From positions 1 through 38,186 of the forward strand of contig NZ_JNWQ01000116.1 in the NCBI RefSeq assembly GCF_000716875.1: a stretch of DNA of 38,186 bases, in the 5' to 3' direction. Below are positions 7,931-17,036 of this stretch, piece by piece. The translations under genes were made by a program, and so were the position numbers. Source of the stretch: Streptomyces novaecaesareae. GTDB taxonomy: Bacteria; Actinomycetota; Actinomycetes; Streptomycetales; Streptomycetaceae. Under the pieces are notes generated by a model that had not been told where the DNA came from, searched no databases, and saw nothing but the letters and a program-made list of their open reading frames with translations. The first letter of the stretch is position 1; each line of letters opens with the position of its first letter.

Positions 7931-9769
7931 ATGGCCGCCATGCTCGTCCGCCAGCTCACCGCCGCAGCCGCCGCGCTGCTGATCGCCGCCGGCCTCGGCG
8001 GCTGCTCCGACGACCCGGCCCCCGCCCGCACCCCCGCCCCCGTGCCGGTCCGGGCCGACCCCACCGGCAGTACCGGGGACGTCCGGCCCGCCGAGCGCAC
8101 CGCCGTCCGGGACGGCGGCACGCTGCGCTGGGCGGTGGACGGCGTCCCGGCCACCCTGAACGTCCACCAGGGCGCGGCGACCGCCGACTCGGCGCTGATC
8201 GCCCACGCGCTGTACCCCTCGCTGTTCCGGCCCGACGAGCACGGCCGGCTCGTCCCCGACCCGGACTACCTGGCCGACGCCGAGTCCACCCCGCCCGGGC
8301 AGCAGCCGCAGGTGGTCACCTACCGGCTCAACCCGCACGCCGTCTGGAGCGACGGCACCCCGCTGTCGGCCGCGGACTTCGCCGCGCAGCGGGCCGCCCT
8401 CTCCGGCCTGGACCCGGCCTACCGGGGCAGCCACCCCGCCGGGTACGACGCCATCGACTCCGTCGCCCAGGGCGCCGACCCGCACCAGGTGCGGGTCACC
8501 TTCCGGCGGCCGTACGCCGACTGGCGCTCGCTGTTCGGGCCGCTCTACCCGGCCGCCGAGACGGCCACGCCGGGGGCCTTCAACCGGGCACTGACCGGCC
8601 TGGGCCACCCGAGTGCCGGGCCGTACACCCTCTCCCGGTACGACACCGAGGGCGGGCGGGTCACCGTGGTGCGCAACCCGCTCTGGTGGGGCGACCTGCC
8701 GAAGGCCGACCGGATCGACTTCCTCGCCACCCCGCCCGAGCAGCGGCTGGACGCACTCGACCAGGACCGGCTGGACATCGCCCCGCTCACCGCCGCCGTC
8801 GACCGGGCGGTGCCGACACCCGCCTCGGCCACCTCGGCCACCTCGGCCACCTCGGCCACCTCGGCCACCTCGGCTACCCCGGCGGCCGCGCCGCCCGCGG
8901 CCGCGCCCGAGGCGGCGGCGACGGCACTGCGGCGGGCCGAGTCGCTGCCCGGCGTCACCGTGCACCGGGCCGCCGCCGCCTCGCTCACCCAGCTCACCGT
9001 CAACGCCGCCCGCACTCCGCTCACCGACCCGGCACTGCGGCGCGCCCTCGGCCGGGCCGTCGACCGGCGGCGGATCGCCGACGCCGCGCTCACCCCGCTC
9101 GGCCTGCCCGCCGCACCGCTGGGCAGCCACCTGTTCGCCGGGGACCAGGAGGGCTACCGGGACAACAGTGAGGCGGCCGGCCCGGCGGACGCCGCCCGGC
9201 TGCTCGACGAGACGGGCTGGAAGCGGCCCCGGGGCGGGGGCACCCGCGCCAAGGACGGGAAGGAACTCGCCCTCACCCTGCTCGTCCCGGCCGGATCGGC
9301 GACCGCCAAGCGCACCGCCGACGTGCTCACCGCCGTCCTCGCGGAGTCCGGGATCGCGGTGAAGCCGGTGACCGCGCCCGCCGAGACCTTCGTCCGGGAC
9401 CACCTGGCCGTCGGGGACTACGACCTCGCGCTCTTCTCCTGGCCGGCCGGCCCCAGCCCGGCGAGCGAGCAGCGGCCCGCCTACGCCAAGCCCCGGCCCG
9501 ACCCCGACGGCGCGCTCGACCCCGGCACCAACTACGGCCGCAGCGGCACCGAGGAGATCGACCGACTGTTCGACCGGGCCGCCGCCGAGCTGGACCCGAC
9601 GGCCCGGCTGGACCTGCTGCAGGAGGCGGACGTCCGGATCTGGCAGCTCGGGCACTCGGTGCCGCTGTACCAGCGCCCCGACCTGGTCGGAGTCCGCACC
9701 GGCGTCGAGGGCGCGGGGGCCTTCGGCTACGGCTGGCCGCGCTTCCAGGACGTCGGTTGGAGCCGCTAG
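7931..9769 (+). CDS. Stand-alone ABC-transporter substrate-binding lipoprotein (SBP_bac_5 type)
   Basis: A 612-residue exported lipoprotein: signal peptide with hydrophobic Ala/Leu core and a lipobox GLGGC (lipid-modified Cys25 from ATG 7931). The mature part has the peptide-binding family pattern: TLRWAVDGVPATLN near the start, WSDGTPLSAADFAAQ, and a C-terminal LYQRPDLVGVRTGVEGAGAFGYGWPRFQDVGW. A Ser-Ala-Thr repeat linker and Ala/Pro-rich stretch interrupt the fold (see repeat at 8823). It is not next to a permease; it resembles in build the reverse-strand lipoprotein at 26283-28001. Start: GTG 7895 is possible but ATG 7931 puts the signal peptide at the N-terminus; no start has a good ribosome-binding site. 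Ligand unknown, oligopeptide likely. It meets the next gene tail to tail. Confidence 0.8.
   Translation: MAAMLVRQLTAAAAALLIAAGLGGCSDDPAPARTPAPVPVRADPTGSTGDVRPAERTAVRDGGTLRWAVDGVPATLNVHQGAATADSALIAHALYPSLFRPDEHGRLVPDPDYLADAESTPPGQQPQVVTYRLNPHAVWSDGTPLSAADFAAQRAALSGLDPAYRGSHPAGYDAIDSVAQGADPHQVRVTFRRPYADWRSLFGPLYPAAETATPGAFNRALTGLGHPSAGPYTLSRYDTEGGRVTVVRNPLWWGDLPKADRIDFLATPPEQRLDALDQDRLDIAPLTAAVDRAVPTPASATSATSATSATSATSATPAAAPPAAAPEAAATALRRAESLPGVTVHRAAAASLTQLTVNAARTPLTDPALRRALGRAVDRRRIADAALTPLGLPAAPLGSHLFAGDQEGYRDNSEAAGPADAARLLDETGWKRPRGGGTRAKDGKELALTLLVPAGSATAKRTADVLTAVLAESGIAVKPVTAPAETFVRDHLAVGDYDLALFSWPAGPSPASEQRPAYAKPRPDPDGALDPGTNYGRSGTEEIDRLFDRAAAELDPTARLDLLQEADVRIWQLGHSVPLYQRPDLVGVRTGVEGAGAFGYGWPRFQDVGWSR
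8823..8876 (+). repeat. In-frame 9-bp tandem repeat, six units
   Basis: CCTCGGCCA is repeated six times without a gap (the last unit has T for C), encoding Ser-Ala-Thr each time. Five units are identical at the nucleotide level, so the array is young or actively slipping. It lies in a low-complexity Ala/Pro linker inside the binding lipoprotein; gain or loss of units keeps the frame. Confidence 0.95.
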
Positions 9770-10938
9770 AGCTCCTGGCCGGCCTGCGCGGGCTCGCGCT
9801 CCAGCATGCGTGCCACGTCGGCGATCCGAGCCAGCTCGGGGCACTCCTTGCGGGCCCGGGCGAGCGCCTTGCGGGCCTCGTCCGTCCGCCCGACCGCGAT
9901 GAGGGCGGCGGCGAGCGAACAGTGGGCCTGGGCCCGCCGGAAAGGGGAGTCGACCGCGGTGGAGAGGCGGCGGGCCACCCGGATGGCGGTGTGGGGGTCG
10001 TTCTGGAACCGGGCGAGGTCGGCCGTCGGCAGGAAGTCGGGAAACAGCGAGCGGTGGTCGATGCCCCACCGGGCGAGGAACGGCTCCAGCCGGGCCGCGG
10101 CCAGCTCGGGGGAGATCTCGCCGGAGTCGGTGTGGCCGATGAACGACATGCCGATGAGGTAGCAGACCGTAGCGGGCGTGCCGCCGTGCTCCAGGTCTTC
10201 GAGGGCAAGCTGCTGGGCCTCCTCGTAGCGTCCTTCGCCCAGGGCGATCGCGGCAGGTAGAAGGCGCGCGGGCTGACCCTGGTCCATCGCGCGGTGTGCC
10301 TCGGAGACCCGGCCGCGGATGAGCAGCCGCTCGGCCTCGACGGCACTGGACGACCAGAGGTCGACCTTCGTGGACCCCGGTCGGAAGGGCATCACGAACA
10401 CCGTCCAGAGCGAGTTGACCGGGGCTGACACGGTGACCACCGCGTGCAGGACGACGGTGACCAGCAGGCCGAAGCCGATGCCCCGGGGCAGCCCGGTGCA
10501 GGAGGTGGCCAGCCAGGTGCCGAGCCCCGCGTGGAGACCGAACAGCGCGACCGCGGCGAGCCAGAGCCGCAGCCGCGGCGCGCGGACCGGCCGCAGCCCC
10601 CAGGGGAACAGGAAGCCGCTCGTCGGCCGTAGGCCCAGTTCGACGGGCACTCCGGCGATCGAGCCGTTCCACAGCTTCCGCCCCCGGCCGAATGAGGCGC
10701 AGTACAACCGCCCGCCGCAGAGCCGGTGGGTGAGCAGGAACCAGAGGTCGGCGAGCGGTTCCTGGCCGATCAGGAAGCCGATCACGCAACCGGCTGCGGT
10801 CGGGGCGGGGAGTCCCTTGAGGATCGCCACCAGCAGGGCGAGGGCGCCGGCGGTGCGGAACAGACGGAGCAGCGGGGCGCGGAGGCGTTGGATCACGGAC
10901 GGAAGAGTGTCGGAGCCTGGCCGTCGGGTGAAGACCAC
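9766..10938 (-). CDS. Membrane protein with soluble helical-repeat C-terminus, function unknown
   Basis: A 390-residue protein. I place the start at GTG 10938 (AGGTGG 7 nt upstream); the frame stays open further upstream but that part is Arg-rich, not protein-like and overlaps the typA leader. Residues ~20-175 contain several hydrophobic helices (e.g. LLVAILKGLPAPTAAGCVIGFLIG; LAAVALFGLHAGLGTWLA; GFGLLVTVVLHAVVTV). Between them, LWNGSIAGVPVELGLRPTSGF and a following run of basic residues recall the membrane frame of M50 site-2 proteases, but no HExxH zinc motif is present. Residues ~200-390 are alternating Ala/Arg/Leu helices of TPR type (AAIALGEGRYEEAQQLALEDL; AHCSLAAALIAVGRTDEARKALARA). Divergent from typA; stop codon overlaps the stop of the opposing lipoprotein gene. 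Confidence 0.6.
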   Translation of the reverse strand: MVFTRRPGSDTLPSVIQRLRAPLLRLFRTAGALALLVAILKGLPAPTAAGCVIGFLIGQEPLADLWFLLTHRLCGGRLYCASFGRGRKLWNGSIAGVPVELGLRPTSGFLFPWGLRPVRAPRLRLWLAAVALFGLHAGLGTWLATSCTGLPRGIGFGLLVTVVLHAVVTVSAPVNSLWTVFVMPFRPGSTKVDLWSSSAVEAERLLIRGRVSEAHRAMDQGQPARLLPAAIALGEGRYEEAQQLALEDLEHGGTPATVCYLIGMSFIGHTDSGEISPELAAARLEPFLARWGIDHRSLFPDFLPTADLARFQNDPHTAIRVARRLSTAVDSPFRRAQAHCSLAAALIAVGRTDEARKALARARKECPELARIADVARMLEREPAQAGQEL

Positions 10939-11153
10939 GTGACCCACCTGTGATCTTGATCCCGCCTGACCAGCTCGTTTCCGCCCACCTGGGCGGTTCC
11001 CCGTACGATAGGAGGAAGCCGGGGCATATCCATATGCCCGGCGGGTGGACCGGTAGTAGCAGGCGGAACGGGCGGCGGCGATCGACAGGGATCGCAAGTG
11101 CGCGTCACGCAGCCGGGCGCCGCAACCCACGATTCCGGGAGAATCCGCAAGGC
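10939..11153. promoter_or_regulatory. Divergent intergenic region with perfect inverted repeat in the typA leader
   Basis: This 215-nt gap separates the reverse-strand membrane gene from typA and must hold both promoters. A TACGAT (11004-11009) could be a -10 box toward typA. Just after it, GGGCATAT-CC-ATATGCCC (11022-11039) is a perfect 8-bp inverted repeat with a 2-nt centre, either an operator or a stable hairpin in the typA 5' leader. No -35 is convincing. Confidence 0.4.
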
Positions 11154-13058
<1,905 letters not shown>

Positions 13059-13092
13059 TCCGGACGCACTGAACGGCCATTGGCCGGAATGA

Positions 13093-13131
13093 TTCGCCCC
13101 CCTTTCCACTGGAGAGGGGGGCGAACTTTTT
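13093..13131 (+). terminator. Rho-independent terminator of typA
   Basis: TTCGCCCCCCT (13093-13103) pairs perfectly with AGGGGGGCGAA (13115-13125) and is followed by CTTTTT. It lies 34 nt after the typA stop. This is the only hairpin with a clear U-tract that I see in the window. Confidence 0.93.
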
Positions 13132-13489
13132 CAACTACTCCAAGTTGTCGGGGCCGGTATTAACGGAATAACGCTCATCACACCCGGGTGTCCGCTGAGC
13201 GGACACGACGGTTCGTCATGCATGACGACTGTCCGTTTGGTACCTGTCTGGCTATGTCTCAAATGTCCGGTTTTCGAAACTTACCGACTGTTCATGTGAC
13301 CTAATTGAGATCGTCACTGGTCACTTTCGTGTCCGTGCGTGACGGATAGTGGGTGCAGTCAGGCTCGGGTCAAGGGTTAACGCGCAGGGGTGCGCGCCGA
13401 AACCACGAGCGCGGACGGCACAGCGGGCCCGGTGACAACCGTTCCGCGGTGCTCTCCTCGTTGCAACGTCGAATTCAGGAGGCACACCG
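13132..13489 (+). promoter_or_regulatory. Regulatory region of the first peptide-transport operon, with a cluster of palindromes
   Basis: No gene is visible in these 358 nt, which are distinctly less GC-rich than their surroundings. Three palindromes crowd within 48 bp: CACCCGGGTG (13181-13190); GTGTCCGCTGAGCGGACAC (13188-13206, 9-1-9); and TCGTCATGCATGACGA (13213-13228, a perfect 16-mer). TGTCCG recurs in the same orientation near 13190, 13230, 13265 and 13330. AGGAGG directly before ATG 13490 is a strong ribosome-binding site. Such density suggests control by more than one regulator; identities cannot be told. No -35/-10 pair is clear. Confidence 0.65.
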
Positions 13490-15124
13490 ATGCGTGGTGG
13501 GAGCCAGGCCAAGTGGGTTGTCGCAGCTGTTGCGGTCGCCCTTGCCGCGACTGCTTGTAGCAGCAGCAGCGACTCCTCCAGCGGGGGCAGCTCCGATGGT
13601 GCCGTCAACGCTCAGGGCATCTACAGCTACCAGAGCGCGGAGCCGCAGAACCCGCTGCAGCCGGCGAACGCCATGGAGAACCAGGGCGGTCGTATCGTCA
13701 AGCAGCTCTTCACGGGTCTCGTCGACTACGACCCCGCGACCGGCGCGCTGCGCAACCAGGTGGCCGACAAGATCGAGACCACCGACTCGAAGACCTTCAC
13801 CGTCACGCTGAAGTCCGGCTGGACCTTCCACGACGGCACCCCGGTCACCTCCAGCTCCTTCGTGAAGTCCTGGAACTGGTCGGCCAACCCGGCGAACAAC
13901 CAGATCAACTCGGACTGGTTCTCCGACATCGTCGGCTACGACGCGGTGCACCCGGACAAGGGCGACCCGACGGCGAAGGAGATGTCGGGCCTCAAGGTCA
14001 TCGACGACACCCACTTCACCATCGAACTGACCAGCCCCGTCTCGTACTTCACGTACAAGCTCGGCTACTCGGCCTTCTTCCCGCTGCCCGAGGGCTTCTT
14101 CGCGGACCCGAAGGGCTACGGCGAGAAGCCGGTCGGCAACGGCCCCTACAAGTTCGAGTCGTGGGAGCACAACAAGGCCATCACGCTGAAGGCCTACGAC
14201 AAGTACTCCGGCACCAACAAGGCGAAGAACGGCGGAATCGTCTTCCGCAACTACACCTCGCCCGAGGCCGCGTACAAGGACCTGATGTCCGACACCCTGG
14301 ACGTCCTGGACCAGGTCGACTCGACCGACCTGCCGAAGTACAAGGACGACCTGGGCAAGCGCGCTGTCGACCAGCCGCAGGGTGCCATCCAGAACATCTC
14401 GTTCGCGCTGTACAACGCGGACTGGTCCGGCCAGGACAAGGCCAAGGTCCGCCAGGGTCTGTCGATGGCCATCGACCGTGACACCATCACCAAGACCGTG
14501 CTGAACGGCACCCGCCAGCCCGCCGACTCGTTCGTGGCGCCCGGCGTCATGGGCTACAAGGCCGGCACCTGCGGCGACGCCTGCAAGTACAACCCGGAGA
14601 AGGCCAAGCAGCTCATCACGGAGGGTGGCGGCGTCCCCGGCGGCAAGATCACCATCCTGTACAACTCCGACGGTGGTCACAAGGAGTGGGTGGACGCGGT
14701 CTGCAACTCGATCCGCCAGGCGACCGGCGTCGAGTGCCTCGGTGACCCGAAGCCGGACTTCAAGACCTCTCGCGACATCATTCGCAAGAAGACGGTCTCC
14801 AGCATGATGCGTACCGGCTGGGTGCAGGACTACCCGCTGAACGCCAACTTCCTGCGTGACGTCTACGGCACCGGTGCCTCCGCGAACGACGCCGGCTACT
14901 CCAGCAAGGAGTTCGACGACCTGTCGCACCAGGCCGACGCCGCCACCTCGCTGGAGAAGACCGCGGACCTGTACCAGCAGTCGGAGGCCGTTCTGGCCAA
15001 GGACATGCCGGCCATCCCGCTCTGGTACTACAAGACCAGCTCGGGCTACTCCAACAAGGTCCAGAACGTGAAGTTCAACTCCTTCGGCGACCCGGTCTTC
15101 ACCGACGTCGAGGTCAAGAAGTAG
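13490..15124 (+). CDS. Peptide ABC transporter substrate-binding lipoprotein, operon 1
   Basis: A 544-residue exported lipoprotein (SBP_bac_5, OppA/DppA type). Signal peptide residues 1-22 and lipobox ATAC give lipid-modified Cys23, followed by a Ser/Gly-rich tether. The mature part carries the family landmarks FSYQSAEPQNPLQP-like start (here IYSYQSAEPQNPLQP), WTFHDGTPVTSSSFV, GNGPYKFESW, VRQGLSMAIDRDTI and a Cys-containing loop CGDACKYNPEKAKQLI. It captures oligopeptides outside the membrane and hands them to the permeases encoded downstream. Start ATG 13490 has AGGAGG at good spacing. A large stem-loop (15154-15208) separates it from the permease gene, which fits the usual excess of binding protein over channel. 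The best known relative system in Streptomyces is BldK, but orthology is not shown here. Confidence 0.93.
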   Translation: MRGGSQAKWVVAAVAVALAATACSSSSDSSSGGSSDGAVNAQGIYSYQSAEPQNPLQPANAMENQGGRIVKQLFTGLVDYDPATGALRNQVADKIETTDSKTFTVTLKSGWTFHDGTPVTSSSFVKSWNWSANPANNQINSDWFSDIVGYDAVHPDKGDPTAKEMSGLKVIDDTHFTIELTSPVSYFTYKLGYSAFFPLPEGFFADPKGYGEKPVGNGPYKFESWEHNKAITLKAYDKYSGTNKAKNGGIVFRNYTSPEAAYKDLMSDTLDVLDQVDSTDLPKYKDDLGKRAVDQPQGAIQNISFALYNADWSGQDKAKVRQGLSMAIDRDTITKTVLNGTRQPADSFVAPGVMGYKAGTCGDACKYNPEKAKQLITEGGGVPGGKITILYNSDGGHKEWVDAVCNSIRQATGVECLGDPKPDFKTSRDIIRKKTVSSMMRTGWVQDYPLNANFLRDVYGTGASANDAGYSSKEFDDLSHQADAATSLEKTADLYQQSEAVLAKDMPAIPLWYYKTSSGYSNKVQNVKFNSFGDPVFTDVEVKK

Positions 15125-15153
15125 TAATCGGTCGGCACCGCCTGACCCGGTGA

Positions 15154-15208
15154 CAACGGCCGGTGCCCGTCCCATCCCCACAAGGGCGAGGACTGGCACC
15201 GGCCGTTG
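15154..15208 (+). terminator. Intercistronic stem-loop between lipoprotein and permease (partial terminator), operon 1
   Basis: CAACGGCCGGTGCC (15154-15167) pairs perfectly over 14 bp with GGCACCGGCCGTTG (15195-15208) around a 27-nt loop. No U-tract follows. Its place between the binding-protein gene and the permease gene suggests transcript attenuation or protection of the lipoprotein mRNA 3' end. Confidence 0.7.
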
Positions 15209-15268
15209 GCACGCCGACTTATCTCTTGCCGGGTTGACGGGCCCGGCAGAGTCATACATGGAGGCACG

Positions 15269-16195
15269 ATGGGGCGCTTTGTCGCGAGGCGACTGCTCCA
15301 GATGATCCCGGTGTTCTTCGGAACGACCGCACTCATCTTTTACATGGTGCACGCGCTGCCCGGTGACCCGGTGGCGGCGATGTGGGGCGACAAGGCGCCG
15401 GACCCGGTCCAGCTCGCCGCGCTGAGGCACCAGTTGGGCTTCGACAAGCCGCTGGTCCAGCAGTACCTCGACTACATGGGGAAGCTGCTCACCGGTGACT
15501 TCGGCACCGGCCTTGACGGGCGGCCCGTGATCGACAAGATCACCGAGGCGCTGCCGGTCACCATCCGACTGGCACTGTTCGCGTTCGCGATCGAGATCGT
15601 GCTGGGCGTCGGCATCGGCCTGTTCGCCGGTCTGCGCCGCGGCAAGCTGTTCGACAAGGGCGCGCTGGTCTTCACCCTGCTGCTGATCTCGATCCCGGTC
15701 CCGGTGCTCGGCTTCATCTTCCAGACGGTCTTCGGGAACAACCTCAAGTGGGTCACCCCGACCGTCCAGGACAGCAACGACATCACCCAGCTGGTGCTGC
15801 CGGCCGTCGTGCTCGGCTCGCTGTCGCTGGCCTACGTCGCGCGCCTTACCCGTACCTCCATAGCCGAGAACATCAAGGCCGACTACGTCCGCACCGCGGT
15901 GGCCAAGGGCCTGCCGCGCCGGAAGGTGATCGGCACCCACCTGCTGCGCAACTCGATGATCCCGGTGGTCACCTTCCTCGGTACCGACCTCGGCGCCCTG
16001 ATGGGCGGCGCGATCGTCACCGAGGGCATCTTCAACGTGAAGGGCGTCGGCAACGCGCTCTTCCACGCGATCAACCTGAAGGAGGGCGCGACGGTCTCCG
16101 GCTTCGTGGCCTTCCTGGTGCTCGTGTACCTGGCCGCCGGCCTGATCGTCGACCTGCTTTACGCGGTCCTGGACCCGAGGATCCGTTATGCCTGA
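15269..16195 (+). CDS. Peptide ABC transporter permease (OppB/DppB type), operon 1
   Basis: A 308-residue inner-membrane permease with six helices, beginning MGRFVARRLLQMIPVFFGTT, the standard OppB N-terminus. The extracytoplasmic loop after helix 1 carries LPGDPV, and the cytoplasmic EAA loop (RTAVAKGLPRRKVIGTHLLRNS, ~residues 209-230) contacts the ATPases. The C-terminus is LLYAVLDPRIRYA. Start ATG 15269 is chosen because GGAGG precedes it and the paralogue at 21038 has the same length; an open frame upstream to 15206 is not coding. It overlaps the next permease gene by 8 nt, so the two are translationally coupled. Confidence 0.95.
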   Translation: MGRFVARRLLQMIPVFFGTTALIFYMVHALPGDPVAAMWGDKAPDPVQLAALRHQLGFDKPLVQQYLDYMGKLLTGDFGTGLDGRPVIDKITEALPVTIRLALFAFAIEIVLGVGIGLFAGLRRGKLFDKGALVFTLLLISIPVPVLGFIFQTVFGNNLKWVTPTVQDSNDITQLVLPAVVLGSLSLAYVARLTRTSIAENIKADYVRTAVAKGLPRRKVIGTHLLRNSMIPVVTFLGTDLGALMGGAIVTEGIFNVKGVGNALFHAINLKEGATVSGFVAFLVLVYLAAGLIVDLLYAVLDPRIRYA

Positions 16196-17016
16196 CCTGA
16201 CCGACAAGAAGACCGCCGGGGAGATCCCGGCCCAGCGCACCGAGACGGGCGCGGCACCCAAGCAGGAGAAGGCCCGCAGCCTCGGCTCCGACGCCTGGCA
16301 CGACCTGCGCCGCAAGCCGATCTTCGTGATCTCCGCGCTGCTGATCCTGCTGCTGATCGTCATCGCGATCGCCCCGGGCCTGTTCACCTCGGTGGACCCG
16401 CGCGCCGGCGACCTGCGCCTGCACTACCTGACGAAGCCGAACTACAGCCACTTCTTCGAGGCGGACTGGTTCGGTTACGACCTCCAGGGCCGCAGCATCT
16501 ACGCCCGCGTCGTCTACGGCGCCCGGGCCTCGGTCGTGGTCGGCATCACCGTCACCCTGGGTGTGACCATCCTCGGTGGCATCACCGGCATGCTCGCCGG
16601 CTACTTCGGCGGCTGGATCGACACGATCATCTCCCGGGTCACCGACATCTTCTTCGGCATCCCGCTGCTGCTCGGCGCCCTGGTGATCCTGAACGCCTTC
16701 ACCTCGCGCACGATCTGGAGCGTCGTCTTCGCCCTGGTCGCCCTGGGCTGGACCCAGATGACCCGCGTCATGCGCGGCTCGGTCATCACCGTCAAGCAGG
16801 CGGACTTCGTGACGGCGGCCAAGGCACTCGGCGCCGGCACCACCCGGATCCTGTGGAAGCACATCCTGCCGAACGCGATCGCCCCGGTGATCGTCGTCGC
16901 CACCATCGCGCTCGGCGGCTACATCGCCACCGAGGCGACGCTGAGCTTCCTCGGCATTGGCCTTCATCATGCTCGGCGACGCGGTGCGCGACGCCCTCGA
17001 CCCGAAGCTCCGCTGA
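16188..17016 (+). pseudogene. Peptide ABC transporter permease (OppC/DppC type), operon 1: internal deletion with frameshift
   Basis: The frame from ATG 16188 encodes a cytoplasmic N-tail, five membrane helices and the EAA loop (VTAAKALGAGTTRILWKHILPNAIAP) of an OppC permease up to SFLGIG (~16960). The expected ~40 residues including most of helix 6 are then missing. The true C-terminus (FIMLGDAVRDALDPKLR, stop TGA 17014-17016) follows in another frame. As given, translation instead runs on in frame through the next gene's start to 18086. The operon 2 copy is broken at the same place, and 16859-16959 is identical to 22682-22782, so an assembly collapse is the likeliest cause; the gene may be intact in the organism. 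Start overlaps the upstream gene by 8 nt. Confidence 0.85.
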
Positions 17017-17036
17017 GAGAAGAGGTGACGACCCCG

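Noticed and set aside
8823..8876. CRISPR-like or VNTR array
   Set aside because: Units are 9 bp, contiguous and in frame; there are no spacers. It is a simple coding tandem repeat.
6974..10789. Very long reverse-strand open frame (over 1,200 codons)
   Set aside because: It runs antisense to the phosphatase and lipoprotein genes. Its composition (Arg/Gly/Val/Gln-rich, no domain) is that of an antisense frame in high-GC coding DNA.
10950..11153. N-terminal extension of TypA
   Set aside because: The frame is open but the conserved TypA N-terminus starts at 11154, and the upstream part includes the inverted repeat and has no protein-like conservation.
13321..13489. Small gene in the leader of operon 1
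   Set aside because: Short open frames on both strands have no start with a ribosome-binding site separate from the lipoprotein gene and overlap the palindrome-rich leader.
13475..16387. Reverse-strand open frame of nearly 1,000 codons opposite operon 1
   Set aside because: It covers two certain transport genes and has only low-complexity valine/glycine/aspartate sequence.
16950..16970. Intron or inteleted element removed from both oppC copies (programmed event)
   Set aside because: Nothing is inserted; coding sequence is missing, and no recombinase or flanking site is visible. Repeat collapse explains the pattern more simply.
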